64,000 nt of DNA, taken from the NCBI GenBank assembly GCA_002360925.1, contig DERN01000015.1:1-64000 (forward strand). The letters run 5' to 3'. Each line of letters starts with the position of its first letter. Position 1 is the stretch's first letter. Positions 46,233 to 53,731 of this stretch are shown one piece after another. The notes beneath the pieces are model-generated. The model saw only the letters and a list, made by a program, of their open reading frames with translations. It searched no databases and was not told the DNA's origin. The stretch is from Flavobacteriaceae bacterium UBA3339. GTDB lineage: Bacteria; Bacteroidota; Bacteroidia; Flavobacteriales; Flavobacteriaceae. Position numbers and translations under genes: made by a program.

Positions 46233-47306
46233 ATGAAAATCATCGATTGGTATATTTTAAAACGATATTTAGGTACATTCTTCGTAATGATTTTACTTTT
46301 TGTGCCTATTGGAATTGTAATCGATGTAGCCGAAAAAATTAATAAAATATTAGAAAACGATATTCCAATGGTCGATGTGTTGAAATATTACGGAAATTTC
46401 ACCATCTATTTTGCTAATATGTTGTTTCCTATATTTTTGTTTATTTCCATCATTTGGTTTACGTCAAAATTAGCGAGCAATACCGAAATCGTAGCTATTT
46501 TAAGTTCGGGGATTTCGTATATGCGCTTTTTACGTCCTTATATTGTAGGTGCAACTATTATTTCGATTTTCGCTTTGGTAATGGGAATGTTTTTAGTTCC
46601 GAAAGCAAGTGCCGGATATAACGATTTTCGATATAAATACATGAAAAGGAAAGAAGTTCGGGAAACGCAAAATGTTTTTAAACAAATTAGCGAAAACGAA
46701 TTTATCTATGTGAGTAATTTTAGTTACGGAACTAAAACTGGCTATAATTTTACGTTAGAAAAATTCAAGGATTTGAAGTTAGAATCTAAAATTCAGGCAA
46801 GTAGAATTGTCTTTAACGACAGTACGCAAGATTATACGTTGTATAATTACGAAAAAAGAATAGTAGGATTAAACGACGATAAGTTAGAAAAAGAAACACA
46901 GAAAAATATCAAATTCGATTTTGATGTAGATGATTTAACACCGGCAATTTATGCTGCCGAAACTATGACATTAGGTGAATTAAATCAATTTATCGAAAAA
47001 GAAAAAATGCGCGGGTCGGCAAATATCAGTTCTTATCTTGTGGTAAAATATAAGAAATACAGCGTTCCGGTTTCGGCGTTTATTTTAACGATCATTGCAG
47101 TTGCTGTTTCTTCGATGAAACGTCGCGGCGGAATGGGAGTAAACCTTGCAATGGGAATTGCTTTAGCTTTTACTTACATTTTCTTTGATAAAATTTTTGG
47201 AACTTTAGCCGAAGCTTCCAGTATAAATCCATTATTTGCTGTTTGGTTTCCAAATGTTATTTTCGGAATCCTGGCAGTTTATTTACTGAATAATGCCAAA
47301 CGTTAA
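46233..47306 (+). CDS. LptF/LptG family permease
   Basis: A 357-residue inner-membrane protein of the YjgP/YjgQ family. It has three N-terminal transmembrane helices (about residues 13-35, 55-75 and 100-120), a central periplasmic beta domain (about 125-270) and three C-terminal helices. The start KIIDWYILKRYLGTFF is typical. It works with LptB and LptC to move lipopolysaccharide out of the inner membrane. The placement right after tgt is common in Bacteroidota. Its last 14 bp overlap the DMT transporter gene. Confidence 0.88.
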   Translation: MKIIDWYILKRYLGTFFVMILLFVPIGIVIDVAEKINKILENDIPMVDVLKYYGNFTIYFANMLFPIFLFISIIWFTSKLASNTEIVAILSSGISYMRFLRPYIVGATIISIFALVMGMFLVPKASAGYNDFRYKYMKRKEVRETQNVFKQISENEFIYVSNFSYGTKTGYNFTLEKFKDLKLESKIQASRIVFNDSTQDYTLYNYEKRIVGLNDDKLEKETQKNIKFDFDVDDLTPAIYAAETMTLGELNQFIEKEKMRGSANISSYLVVKYKKYSVPVSAFILTIIAVAVSSMKRRGGMGVNLAMGIALAFTYIFFDKIFGTLAEASSINPLFAVWFPNVIFGILAVYLLNNAKR

Positions 47307-48177
47307 TTTAAAAAATCAAATACATCTCCATTTAATTGTTTTTATTTGGGGATTTACCGCTATTTTAGGTCAATTAATTACATTACAAGCACTTCCGCTT
47401 GTTTTTACACGAATTGCAATTGCAGTTACGGTTATTTTAGGTTATTTATTGCTTCGAAAAAAGAATTTGGCTTTAAGTCCAAAAGATATTATTCGTTTTT
47501 TCTTATTCGGATTTATCATTGCTATTCATTGGCTTACGTTTTTTCATGCAATTAAGATTTCGAATATTTCGATAACTTTGGCGTGTATTTCAACAGGAGC
47601 TTTTTTTACTTCGATTTTAGAACCCATTTTCTACAAAAGAAAACTCATTTTATATGAGGTTTTGTTAGGATGTTTGGTTGTTGCCGGATTGATATTGATC
47701 TTTCAGTTCGAAACACAATACAAAATGGGAATTATCGTGGCATTAACATCAGCATTTTTATCCGCATGTTTTTCCCTCATCAATGGAAAATTAGCGAATT
47801 CGTATGATAGCGTTGTTATTAGTTTTTACGAATTATTAGGCGGATTATTCATTTTAGCTTGTTTCTTGTTTTTTCAAGATGGTTTTACGTTAGAAAATTT
47901 CAACTTTCAGCCATACGATTATGTATGGTTAGGAATTTTGGGATCAATTTGTACCGCATATCCGTTCATTGCAACAATCGATATTATGAAATATCTTACA
48001 CCTTATACAGTAATGCTTACGATTAATTTAGAACCGATTTACGGAATTTTATTAGCTGTAATCTTATTTAAAGATCAAGAAAAGATGACACCTGCTTTTT
48101 ATTTCGGAGCTGTTATTATTTTATCGACGGTATTATTAAACGCATATTTCAAAAATCGCAAAAAAGCACTAGCCTAA
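47293..48177 (+). CDS. DMT superfamily transporter (EamA family)
   Basis: A 294-residue permease with ten transmembrane helices in two EamA repeats (about residues 10-140 and 150-285). The second repeat shows the LEPIYGILLAVILF motif near residue 255 that marks the family. The substrate is unknown; relatives export amino acids or metabolites. It is coupled to the LptG-like gene by a 14-bp overlap. Confidence 0.88.
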   Translation: MPNVNLKNQIHLHLIVFIWGFTAILGQLITLQALPLVFTRIAIAVTVILGYLLLRKKNLALSPKDIIRFFLFGFIIAIHWLTFFHAIKISNISITLACISTGAFFTSILEPIFYKRKLILYEVLLGCLVVAGLILIFQFETQYKMGIIVALTSAFLSACFSLINGKLANSYDSVVISFYELLGGLFILACFLFFQDGFTLENFNFQPYDYVWLGILGSICTAYPFIATIDIMKYLTPYTVMLTINLEPIYGILLAVILFKDQEKMTPAFYFGAVIILSTVLLNAYFKNRKKALA

Positions 48178-48190
48178 TTAATAAAAACGC

Positions 48191-48198
48191 TATATTTG
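48191..48198 (+). promoter_or_regulatory. Promoter -7 element for accA
   Basis: TATATTTG matches TAnnTTTG and lies 34 bases before the accA ATG at 48233. Confidence 0.5.
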
Positions 48199-48232
48199 TA
48201 GCTTACAAAATCAGACTAAACAATAAAAGTTT

Positions 48233-49186
48233 ATGGAGTATTTAGATTTCGAATTACCTATAAAAGAATTGAACGAGCAATTAGATAAATGCCAGCTTAT
48301 TGGTCAAGAATCGGATATTGACGTTACAGATACTTGTAAGAATATTGAAAAGAAATTAGAAGAAAAGAAAAAAGAAATATACGGAAATTTAACGGCTTGG
48401 CAACGTGTACAATTATCGCGTCATCCAAATCGTCCTTATACTTTAGATTATATTCGTGCACTTTGCGGAGATTCTTTTTTAGAACTTTTTGGCGATCGTG
48501 GTGTAAAAGACGATAAAGCAATGGTTGGTGGTTTAGGAAAAATCGGCGATCAATCGTTCATGTTCATAGGTCAGCAAAAAGGAACAAATACTAAAACACG
48601 TCAAATGCGTAATTTTGGTATGGCAAATCCTGAAGGATATCGTAAAGCTTTGCGTTTAATGCGTATGGCAGAAAAATTCAACGTGCCAATTGTTACTTTT
48701 GTCGATACTCCGGGTGCTTATCCAGGTTTAGAAGCTGAAGAACGCGGACAAGGTGAAGCAATTGCACGTAATATTTTCGAAATGTTTCGCATTAAAGTAC
48801 CAATTATTGTAGTTATTATTGGTGAAGGAGCTTCTGGTGGGGCTTTAGGAATTGGAGTAGGAGATAAGGTTTTCATGTTAGAAAACACTTGGTATTCGGT
48901 TATTTCTCCAGAATCTTGTTCTTCTATTTTATTCCGCAGTTGGGAATATAAAGAAATGGCAGCCGATGCATTAAAACTGACTTCGGTTGATATGAAAAAG
49001 AATAAATTAATTGATGAAGTAATTCCAGAACCACTTGGCGGAGCGCATTATGATCGCGAAGCTACATTCGAAATTGTAAAGAACACAATCGTGAAAACAT
49101 ATTCGGAGTTATCTAAACAAAATATAGACAAATTGATTGAAGAACGTATGGATAAATACGCAGCAATGGGCGAATTTTCAGAGTAA
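48233..49186 (+). CDS. accA: Acetyl-CoA carboxylase carboxyltransferase subunit alpha
   Basis: A 317-residue crotonase-fold subunit. It carries LDFELPIKELNEQLD at the start, LSRHPNRPYTLDYI near 62-75, FGDRGVKDDKAMVGGLG near 84-100, FVDTPGAYPGLEAEERGQGEA (in part) near 160 and IGEGASGGALGIG near 199. It transfers the carboxyl group from biotin to acetyl-CoA with AccD, the first step of fatty-acid synthesis. Other acc genes are not in the window. The length is normal. Confidence 0.96.
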   Translation: MEYLDFELPIKELNEQLDKCQLIGQESDIDVTDTCKNIEKKLEEKKKEIYGNLTAWQRVQLSRHPNRPYTLDYIRALCGDSFLELFGDRGVKDDKAMVGGLGKIGDQSFMFIGQQKGTNTKTRQMRNFGMANPEGYRKALRLMRMAEKFNVPIVTFVDTPGAYPGLEAEERGQGEAIARNIFEMFRIKVPIIVVIIGEGASGGALGIGVGDKVFMLENTWYSVISPESCSSILFRSWEYKEMAADALKLTSVDMKKNKLIDEVIPEPLGGAHYDREATFEIVKNTIVKTYSELSKQNIDKLIEERMDKYAAMGEFSE

Positions 49187-49205
49187 GCATTCAATTTAAA
49201 ATAAT

Positions 49206-49236
49206 AAAAAGCCGAACAAATATGTTCGGCTTTTTT
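49206..49236 (+). terminator. Intrinsic terminator after accA
   Basis: A stem AAAAAGCCGAACA (49206-49218) with TGTTCGGCTTTTTT (49223-49236) has loop AATA. The remaining gap to dnaB is AT-rich with no further clear signal. Confidence 0.8.
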
Positions 49237-49359
49237 AATCAAAATAATCTTTTAAGTAAAATTTTAATTAACTTATCAACAATAAAATGTTACTAAGTGA
49301 GGTTCGAAAGTTGATAAGTTTCATTAGATAAATCTGTTTAAAAAAGGTAATTTAGCCTT

Positions 49360-50901
49360 ATGGAGCAAGAGAAGATTTTAAAACCTAATTATAAAGAACG
49401 ACAAAACGTAATTGCCTTAGAAAAAGGAAAGTTACCTCCACAAGCTGTTGACTTGGAAGAAGCAGTTTTGGGAGCGATGATGATTGATAAAAAAGGTGTT
49501 GATGAGGCGATTGACATTCTAAAACCCGAAGCTTTTTATAAAGATGCGCATCGATTTATTTATGAATCAATCGAAATGTTGTTTAAAGCAAGTCAACCAA
49601 TCGATATTTTAACGGTATCTACGCAATTGCGTAAAAATGGAAAATTAGATTTAGTTGGAGGAGATTTTTACTTAATCAATCTAACGCAAAAAATTGCCTC
49701 TTCGGCTCATATCGAGTTCCATTCACGCATTATTCTTCAAAAGTATATTCAACGAAGTTTGATTAAGATTTCTGCCGAAATTATTGAAGATGCTTATGAT
49801 GAATCTTCGGATATTTTTGAATTATTAGATCAAGCCGAATCAAAACTATACGATGTTACGCAAGGAAACATCAAGAAAAGTACCGAAACAGCACAATCGT
49901 TAGTTGCTCAGGCAAAAAAACGAATAGAAGAGATTGGTAAACGCGAAGGTTTATCAGGTTTACCAACAGGTTTTCATAAATTGGATGCTTTAACTTCTGG
50001 ATGGCAACCATCCGATTTAATTATTATTGCAGCTCGTCCCGGGATGGGGAAAACGGCTTTCGTGCTTTCAATGGCTCGAAATATTGCAATTGACGCCAAT
50101 AAAGGTGTGGCTTTTTTCTCGTTAGAGATGTCGAGTGTTCAGTTAATTACTCGTTTGATTTCTTCTGAAACCGGACTTGGTTCTGAAAAACTACGTACCG
50201 GAAAATTAGAACAACATGAGTGGGAACAATTGAATGTTAAAGTAAAAGATTTAGAAAAAGCACCTTTGTTTATTGATGATACGCCGTCGCTTTCTATTTT
50301 CGATTTACGTGCAAAAGCGCGTCGTTTAAAATCGCAATACGATATTCAAATGATAATTATCGATTATTTGCAATTGATGACAGCTGGTGGAAATAATAAA
50401 GGAGGAGGAAATCGTGAGCAGGAAATTTCGACTATTTCACGTAACTTAAAAGGATTGGCAAAAGAATTGGATATTCCGGTTATTGCACTTTCACAGTTAT
50501 CACGTGCGGTTGAAACACGTGGATCTTCGAAACGCCCGTTACTTTCAGATTTACGTGAATCTGGAGCAATTGAGCAGGATGCCGATATTGTATCGTTTAT
50601 TTATCGACCTGAATATTATAAAATTGATGTTTGGGATGATGAAGAACAAAGTCCAACTGAAGGTCAGGCAGAGTTTATTGTTGCAAAACACCGTAACGGT
50701 GGATTGGATAATATTCGCTTGAAATTCTTAGGAAAATATGGTAAGTTCGACAACTTGGAGGATTTTGGAATGCCATTCGACGAATTTCCTTCAGCAATGA
50801 ATGAACAACGAAATATTGCAAACGAATTACCGCCAGGCGATCAAGTTTTTGGTAGCAATTTTGGAAGTAATTTTAGTAATGACAGCGATGTACCGTTTTA
50901 A
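49360..50901 (+). CDS. dnaB: Replicative DNA helicase
   Basis: A 513-residue hexameric helicase. The N-terminal domain begins LPPQAVDLEEAVLGAMM. The RecA-like core has Walker A ARPGMGKTAF near residue 227, the Walker B segment IIIDYLQLM near 335, VIALSQLSRAVETR near 375 and LSDLRESGAIEQDADIV near 400. The C-terminal 50 residues are low-complexity (FGSNFGSNFSNDSD) and end in DVPF, an acidic tip like those that bind replication partners. It is a single-gene unit. Confidence 0.96.
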   Translation: MEQEKILKPNYKERQNVIALEKGKLPPQAVDLEEAVLGAMMIDKKGVDEAIDILKPEAFYKDAHRFIYESIEMLFKASQPIDILTVSTQLRKNGKLDLVGGDFYLINLTQKIASSAHIEFHSRIILQKYIQRSLIKISAEIIEDAYDESSDIFELLDQAESKLYDVTQGNIKKSTETAQSLVAQAKKRIEEIGKREGLSGLPTGFHKLDALTSGWQPSDLIIIAARPGMGKTAFVLSMARNIAIDANKGVAFFSLEMSSVQLITRLISSETGLGSEKLRTGKLEQHEWEQLNVKVKDLEKAPLFIDDTPSLSIFDLRAKARRLKSQYDIQMIIIDYLQLMTAGGNNKGGGNREQEISTISRNLKGLAKELDIPVIALSQLSRAVETRGSSKRPLLSDLRESGAIEQDADIVSFIYRPEYYKIDVWDDEEQSPTEGQAEFIVAKHRNGGLDNIRLKFLGKYGKFDNLEDFGMPFDEFPSAMNEQRNIANELPPGDQVFGSNFGSNFSNDSDVPF

Positions 50902-50906
50902 AATAC

Positions 50907-50932
50907 AAAACCGAAGATTATTCTTCGGTTTT
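50907..50932. terminator. Bidirectional terminator between dnaB and the WYL regulator
   Basis: An 11-bp stem, AAAACCGAAGA (50907-50917) with TCTTCGGTTTT (50922-50932), has loop TTAT. It is followed by T8 on the plus strand and overlaps the end of the convergent WYL gene. Confidence 0.8.
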
Positions 50933-51946
50933 TTTTATTTCGTTTTGATTCTCCATTTTTAAGATTCGTTGGTTAATAGCTTTTTTAAGATTTCGAGGAC
51001 CTAAAACTTCAATATTTTCTCCGAAACCTAAAATTTCTCGCTCTAATTCAAAATTAGGGATTACATCAATTCGTACAATTAAACCATTTTCATCTTCGTT
51101 AATCACTTGCTGTGTGTGATGTAAAGGTTTTGTAAGTACATAAGGTGCATTTCGAATATTGAATTTTAAAATGATTTTTTGCGGACGATCTTTTTCGCTT
51201 CTCGTTACGCCAATACATTCGTTAAAATAAGTGTCGAAATCAACTCCTTCATAAGGTTTAAAAAGTTTAGAATCTAATTCATAAAAAGCTTCAATTCGAT
51301 CTAAAGCTAGTGTAATTAAAAACTTCCCTTTGTTATTTCGACAAATTAAAAACCAGCGATTTCGATATTCTTTCAATAAATACGGATGATAAATGTCTTT
51401 TTTAGCTTCGATCGATTTAAACGATTTATATTCAATCAACAGCGGTTTTTGATGTAAAATAGCCTGATATAATCCATTTAAATGATCAATTCCTTTTAAT
51501 TGCTTATTGTCCTCAAACTGTATGTAATTCGGAGTTTTTTTAGAAGATTTATAAATGTTGTTTTCTAATTTAGCAATCAATTCCGACATTTCATCAAAAT
51601 ACTGAAAACCGTTAAACTGTTTTAAAAGCGAAACAATTTCCTTCATTTTATCTACATCTTCCTCTTTAATGGGTGATTGTGTAATGGAATAATCAGCATC
51701 GCTGTAGGTATAAAATTTCCGATCTAACACCACAATTGGCGCATTATATCCCAATTTATCACTGCGCATAAATTGAATATCGCCTTGAATAGTGCGTTTG
51801 CTAATTCCTGTTGTAATGCCTTCAAACTCGTATAAGGCTTCCGAAACTTTTTCAATAAGATCTTCTAAAGTCCATTTTCTGAACCTGTTTTGTAAACATT
51901 GATCAATGGTTTTGTATCGAATTAAAGCCGATTTATTGGTTGCCAT
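50918..51946 (-). CDS. WYL-domain transcriptional regulator
   Basis: A 342-residue regulator. Residues 1-95 form a winged-helix-like N-terminus (SALIRYKTIDQCL, WTLEDLIEKVSEALYEFEG, ISKRTIQGDIQFMR). Residues 155-240 form the WYL domain (HQKPLLIEYKSF, YHPYLLKEYRNRWFLICRN), and a WCX-type C-terminus contains LGFGENIEVLGPR. WYL domains sense nucleic-acid or nucleotide ligands in several stress and defence systems. The gene is divergent from the slipin-nucleotidyltransferase-RtcB operon across the RNA-bearing intergenic region, so it probably controls that operon and itself. Confidence 0.88.
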   Translation of the reverse strand: MATNKSALIRYKTIDQCLQNRFRKWTLEDLIEKVSEALYEFEGITTGISKRTIQGDIQFMRSDKLGYNAPIVVLDRKFYTYSDADYSITQSPIKEEDVDKMKEIVSLLKQFNGFQYFDEMSELIAKLENNIYKSSKKTPNYIQFEDNKQLKGIDHLNGLYQAILHQKPLLIEYKSFKSIEAKKDIYHPYLLKEYRNRWFLICRNNKGKFLITLALDRIEAFYELDSKLFKPYEGVDFDTYFNECIGVTRSEKDRPQKIILKFNIRNAPYVLTKPLHHTQQVINEDENGLIVRIDVIPNFELEREILGFGENIEVLGPRNLKKAINQRILKMENQNEIKKTEE

Positions 51947-51970
51947 ACTTTTTTACTATTGAAAATCAAT

Positions 51971-51978
51971 CAAAAATA
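51971..51978 (-). promoter_or_regulatory. Promoter -7 element for the WYL regulator
   Basis: On the minus strand this reads TATTTTTG, an exact TAnnTTTG match, 25 bases upstream of the ATG at 51946. Confidence 0.5.
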
Positions 51979-51986
51979 GAAAATAT

Positions 51987-52005
51987 TACGCAATATATCT
52001 GCGTA
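51987..52005. promoter_or_regulatory. Inverted repeat, candidate operator of the WYL regulator
   Basis: TACGCA (51987-51992) and TGCGTA (52000-52005) are perfect 6-bp arms around a 7-base spacer. The repeat sits about where the -33 element of the WYL promoter would be. The half-site TGCGTA recurs at 52100-52105, and TTGCGT follows at 52112-52117, just upstream of the candidate RNA promoter. The common half-site suggests one regulator for both directions. Confidence 0.45.
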
Positions 52006-52128
52006 GATGTAAATTATTTCAACCTAATTGTAATTAATTATTTAATTTAAATTATTGATTTTTAACGATATATTATTTTATTTAAAAATATTTTTTATAT
52101 GCGTATTTAAATTGCGTTGTTAGCTATG

Positions 52129-52136
52129 CATCTTTG
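52129..52136 (+). promoter_or_regulatory. Weak candidate promoter for the tRNA-like RNA and RtcB operon
   Basis: CATCTTTG matches TAnnTTTG at all but the first base. It would place the 5' end of an RNA near 52143. A TTG at 52112-52114 is closer than the usual -33 spacing, which fits a promoter that needs an activator. The assignment is tentative. Confidence 0.3.
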
Positions 52137-52180
52137 TAATGTTCAGAACAATAAGAATTTCTATTCTAATGTTTCAAAAG

Positions 52181-52368
52181 GCATTGTAGTGCAGGTTACT
52201 GTATGCTGAGTTTTATTGCGAAGAACAATTCCTCGGTCGTGGGTTCGATTCCCACCTTTCAGAAATGAAAGTAGTTCAGTTGGTTAGAACAAGGATAAAA
52301 GTGGGTTCGAATCCCACACTTGAATTATAACTCAAGTTGTGCCCGGTTGTACCCGAAGCGAAAGCTTC
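52181..52368 (+). ncRNA. Candidate tRNA-like noncoding RNA with a circularly permuted tRNA module (YrlA-like)
   Basis: Read 5' to 3', the core is as follows. TTCCT (52229-52233) is the anticodon-stem 3' strand and CGGTC (52234-52238) the variable loop. The T-arm GTGGGTTCGATTCCCAC spans 52239-52255. CTTTCA (52256-52261) pairs with TGAAAG (52266-52271) across a GAAA tetraloop as an acceptor-like stem. TA (tRNA positions 8-9) is followed by D-arm GTTC-AGTTGGTTA-GAAC (52274-52290), one A, then AGGA (52292-52295), which pairs back to TCCT. Bases for the tRNA tertiary contacts are kept: T8-A14, G15-C48, G18-T55, G19-C56 and T54-A58. A second T-arm (52301-52317) and hairpins follow. Enterobacterial YrlA RNAs, linked to RtcB operons, mimic tRNA in a similar way. 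Ends and expression are unknown. Confidence 0.65.
52301..52337 (+). repeat. Second, degenerate T-arm/acceptor module
   Basis: GTGGGTTCGAATCCCAC (52301-52317) repeats the first T-arm with one base changed. It is again followed directly by a 6-bp hairpin, ACTTGA (52318-52323) with TCAAGT (52332-52337), here with an 8-base loop. A D-arm-like GTGC-CCGGTT-GTAC follows at 52339-52352, and a GAAGC-GAAA-GCTTC hairpin at 52355-52368. C48 and a good D-arm are missing, so this copy is decayed or specialised. Confidence 0.5.
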
Positions 52369-52381
52369 TTTCAAAAGTTGA

Positions 52382-52507
52382 TCACTTGTAAAAAAGATTG
52401 CTCAAAAGTTCTTTTTAAATAGCTCGGCTTGCGATGATTTTAAATTATTAAAAGCACTTTGTTTAAAGCCCGAATGGTTTTATCAACATTTTAGAAAGTT
52501 TGTTTAA
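52382..52507 (+). pseudogene. Start-less 41-codon open frame, possible gene remnant
   Basis: After a TGA at 52379 the frame stays open for 41 codons to TAA at 52505-52507. It lacks ATG, GTG and TTG starts. The peptide contains SACDDFKLLKALCLKP and EWFYQHFRKFV, a composition more like coding than AT-rich noise. It may be the tail of a gene once present between the RNA and the slipin gene, or chance. No function can be assigned. Confidence 0.2.
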
Positions 52508-52633
52508 AGTAAAATGAAACAGTAGATTTTATCGAAAACAAATAAGTAGTAAACTGTTTTAAAATGATTCCGCTCTTAAAAAAGGAAGTATTGAAAAGAA
52601 CTTTATTTAAGATTTTAATTTAAAAAAGATATC

Positions 52634-53719
52634 ATGAAAAACAGAAGAATTAACAAGAATGAAATAGGGTTGGTTTTTAAGAAAAACGAATTGCAAAATG
52701 TGATTCCTCAAGGAAATTATTGGTTTTTTAAAGGTGAGGACATTCAAATATTTTCAACTTTCGAAGAATTTCCTAAAGTTCAAGAAGGTATTTTCGAAAA
52801 TGAAATAATGCAGAATTATTTAGAAATAATTCAAGTTGCTGACGATGAATTGGTTTTGGTTTTTGAACACAACAATTTTCAAAAAGTATTAACTCCTGGA
52901 GTTTACGCATTTTGGAAAAACAAACATAATTTCCGTTTTCAAAAAGTTTCTTTAGCGCATTATTCGATAAAAGAGGTTGCTAAAGTGATTTTAGAAAAGG
53001 CGCAATTAAATCTTTATGTACGCAACTATAGAATAGAATCGTACGAAAAAGGATTGTTGTTTGTAGACGGACGTTTTGTTGAAATGTTAGAACCGGGAAA
53101 TTACTTTTGGTGGAAAAACAATCAAATTATTACGCTTGCAAAAGGCGATACACGAAAGCAAACATTAGAAGTTTTAGGACAAGAAATTTTAACGAAAGAT
53201 AAAGTACAATTGCGTTTAAATTTTGCAATTCAGTTTCAAATCGTCGATTTTATAAAAGCTTATGTAGAAACAAAAGAGTTCGAAAAACAATTGTACGTTA
53301 TGGTGCAAATGGCTTTGCGTACTTTGGTTGGAACTTTAACTTTTGACGAACTAATGGATCATAAAAATCAAATTGCAATGGTTGTTTTACAAGAAATTGT
53401 TTCTAAAGCAGATCAATTAGGGATTCAAATCAGCGATTCGGGTTTAAAAGATGTGATTTTGCCAGGTGAAATACGCGATATTATGAATCATGTTTTGATT
53501 GCCGAAAAACGTGCTCAGGCAAATAGCATTATGCGTCGAGAAGAAACAGCTGCAACCAGAAGTTTATTAAATACAGCAAAATTAATGGAAGAAAATCAGA
53601 TGTTGTACAAATTGAAAGAAATGGAATACATCGAAAAAATTGCGGAGAAAATAAATACCATTTCGGTTTCGGGAAGCAACAATGTTGTGTCGGAATTAAA
53701 GCAGATTTTTACTAAATAA
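52634..53719 (+). CDS. Slipin/band-7 (SPFH) family protein
   Basis: A 361-residue protein. Residues 1-165 hold three copies of a short beta motif: IGLVFKKNELQNVIPQGNYW at 11-30, LVLVFEHNNFQKVLTPGVY at 73-91 and GLLFVDGRFVEMLEPGNYF at 140-158. The SPFH domain follows (about 170-285: LTKDKVQLRLNFAIQFQIVD, LRTLVGTLTFDELMDH, LGIQISDSGLKDVILP). The C-terminal helix starts EKRAQANSIMRREE. The usual N-terminal membrane hairpin of slipins is not visible, so it may be cytoplasmic or peripheral. It is first of four genes that end in rtcB. Slipins with RtcB have been noted in predicted RNA-repair loci. Confidence 0.82.
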   Translation: MKNRRINKNEIGLVFKKNELQNVIPQGNYWFFKGEDIQIFSTFEEFPKVQEGIFENEIMQNYLEIIQVADDELVLVFEHNNFQKVLTPGVYAFWKNKHNFRFQKVSLAHYSIKEVAKVILEKAQLNLYVRNYRIESYEKGLLFVDGRFVEMLEPGNYFWWKNNQIITLAKGDTRKQTLEVLGQEILTKDKVQLRLNFAIQFQIVDFIKAYVETKEFEKQLYVMVQMALRTLVGTLTFDELMDHKNQIAMVVLQEIVSKADQLGIQISDSGLKDVILPGEIRDIMNHVLIAEKRAQANSIMRREETAATRSLLNTAKLMEENQMLYKLKEMEYIEKIAEKINTISVSGSNNVVSELKQIFTK

Positions 53720-53731
53720 AAGTAAATTAAA

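Larger units (their letters stand above)
51947..52633. other. 687-bp intergenic region holding regulatory sites and a tRNA-like RNA
   Basis: This is the longest gene-free stretch in the window. It contains the WYL promoter (51971-51978), an inverted repeat TACGCA-N7-TGCGTA (51987-52005), a second TGCGTA half-site (52100-52105) and a weak plus-strand promoter (52129-52136). A structured tRNA-like region follows (52181-52368). Next is an open frame without start codon (52382-52507), then AT-rich DNA up to the slipin ATG. No second promoter is obvious between the RNA and the operon, so both may share one transcript. Confidence 0.7.

Noticed and set aside
52181..52233. A D-arm plus anticodon arm (ATTG-CGAAGAA-CAAT) upstream of the first T-arm as a standard tRNA
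   Set aside because: Position 33 is not T, the variable loop would be only two bases, and no 5' acceptor strand pairs with CTTTCAG. These hairpins may exist but do not make a tRNA.
52239..52317. T-arm and D-arm sequences that look like one or two ordinary tRNA genes
   Set aside because: In the usual order (D-arm then T-arm) there is no matching acceptor stem: ATGAAAG does not pair with ACTTGAA. There is also no anticodon arm between D-arm and second T-arm. The permuted reading pairs fully.
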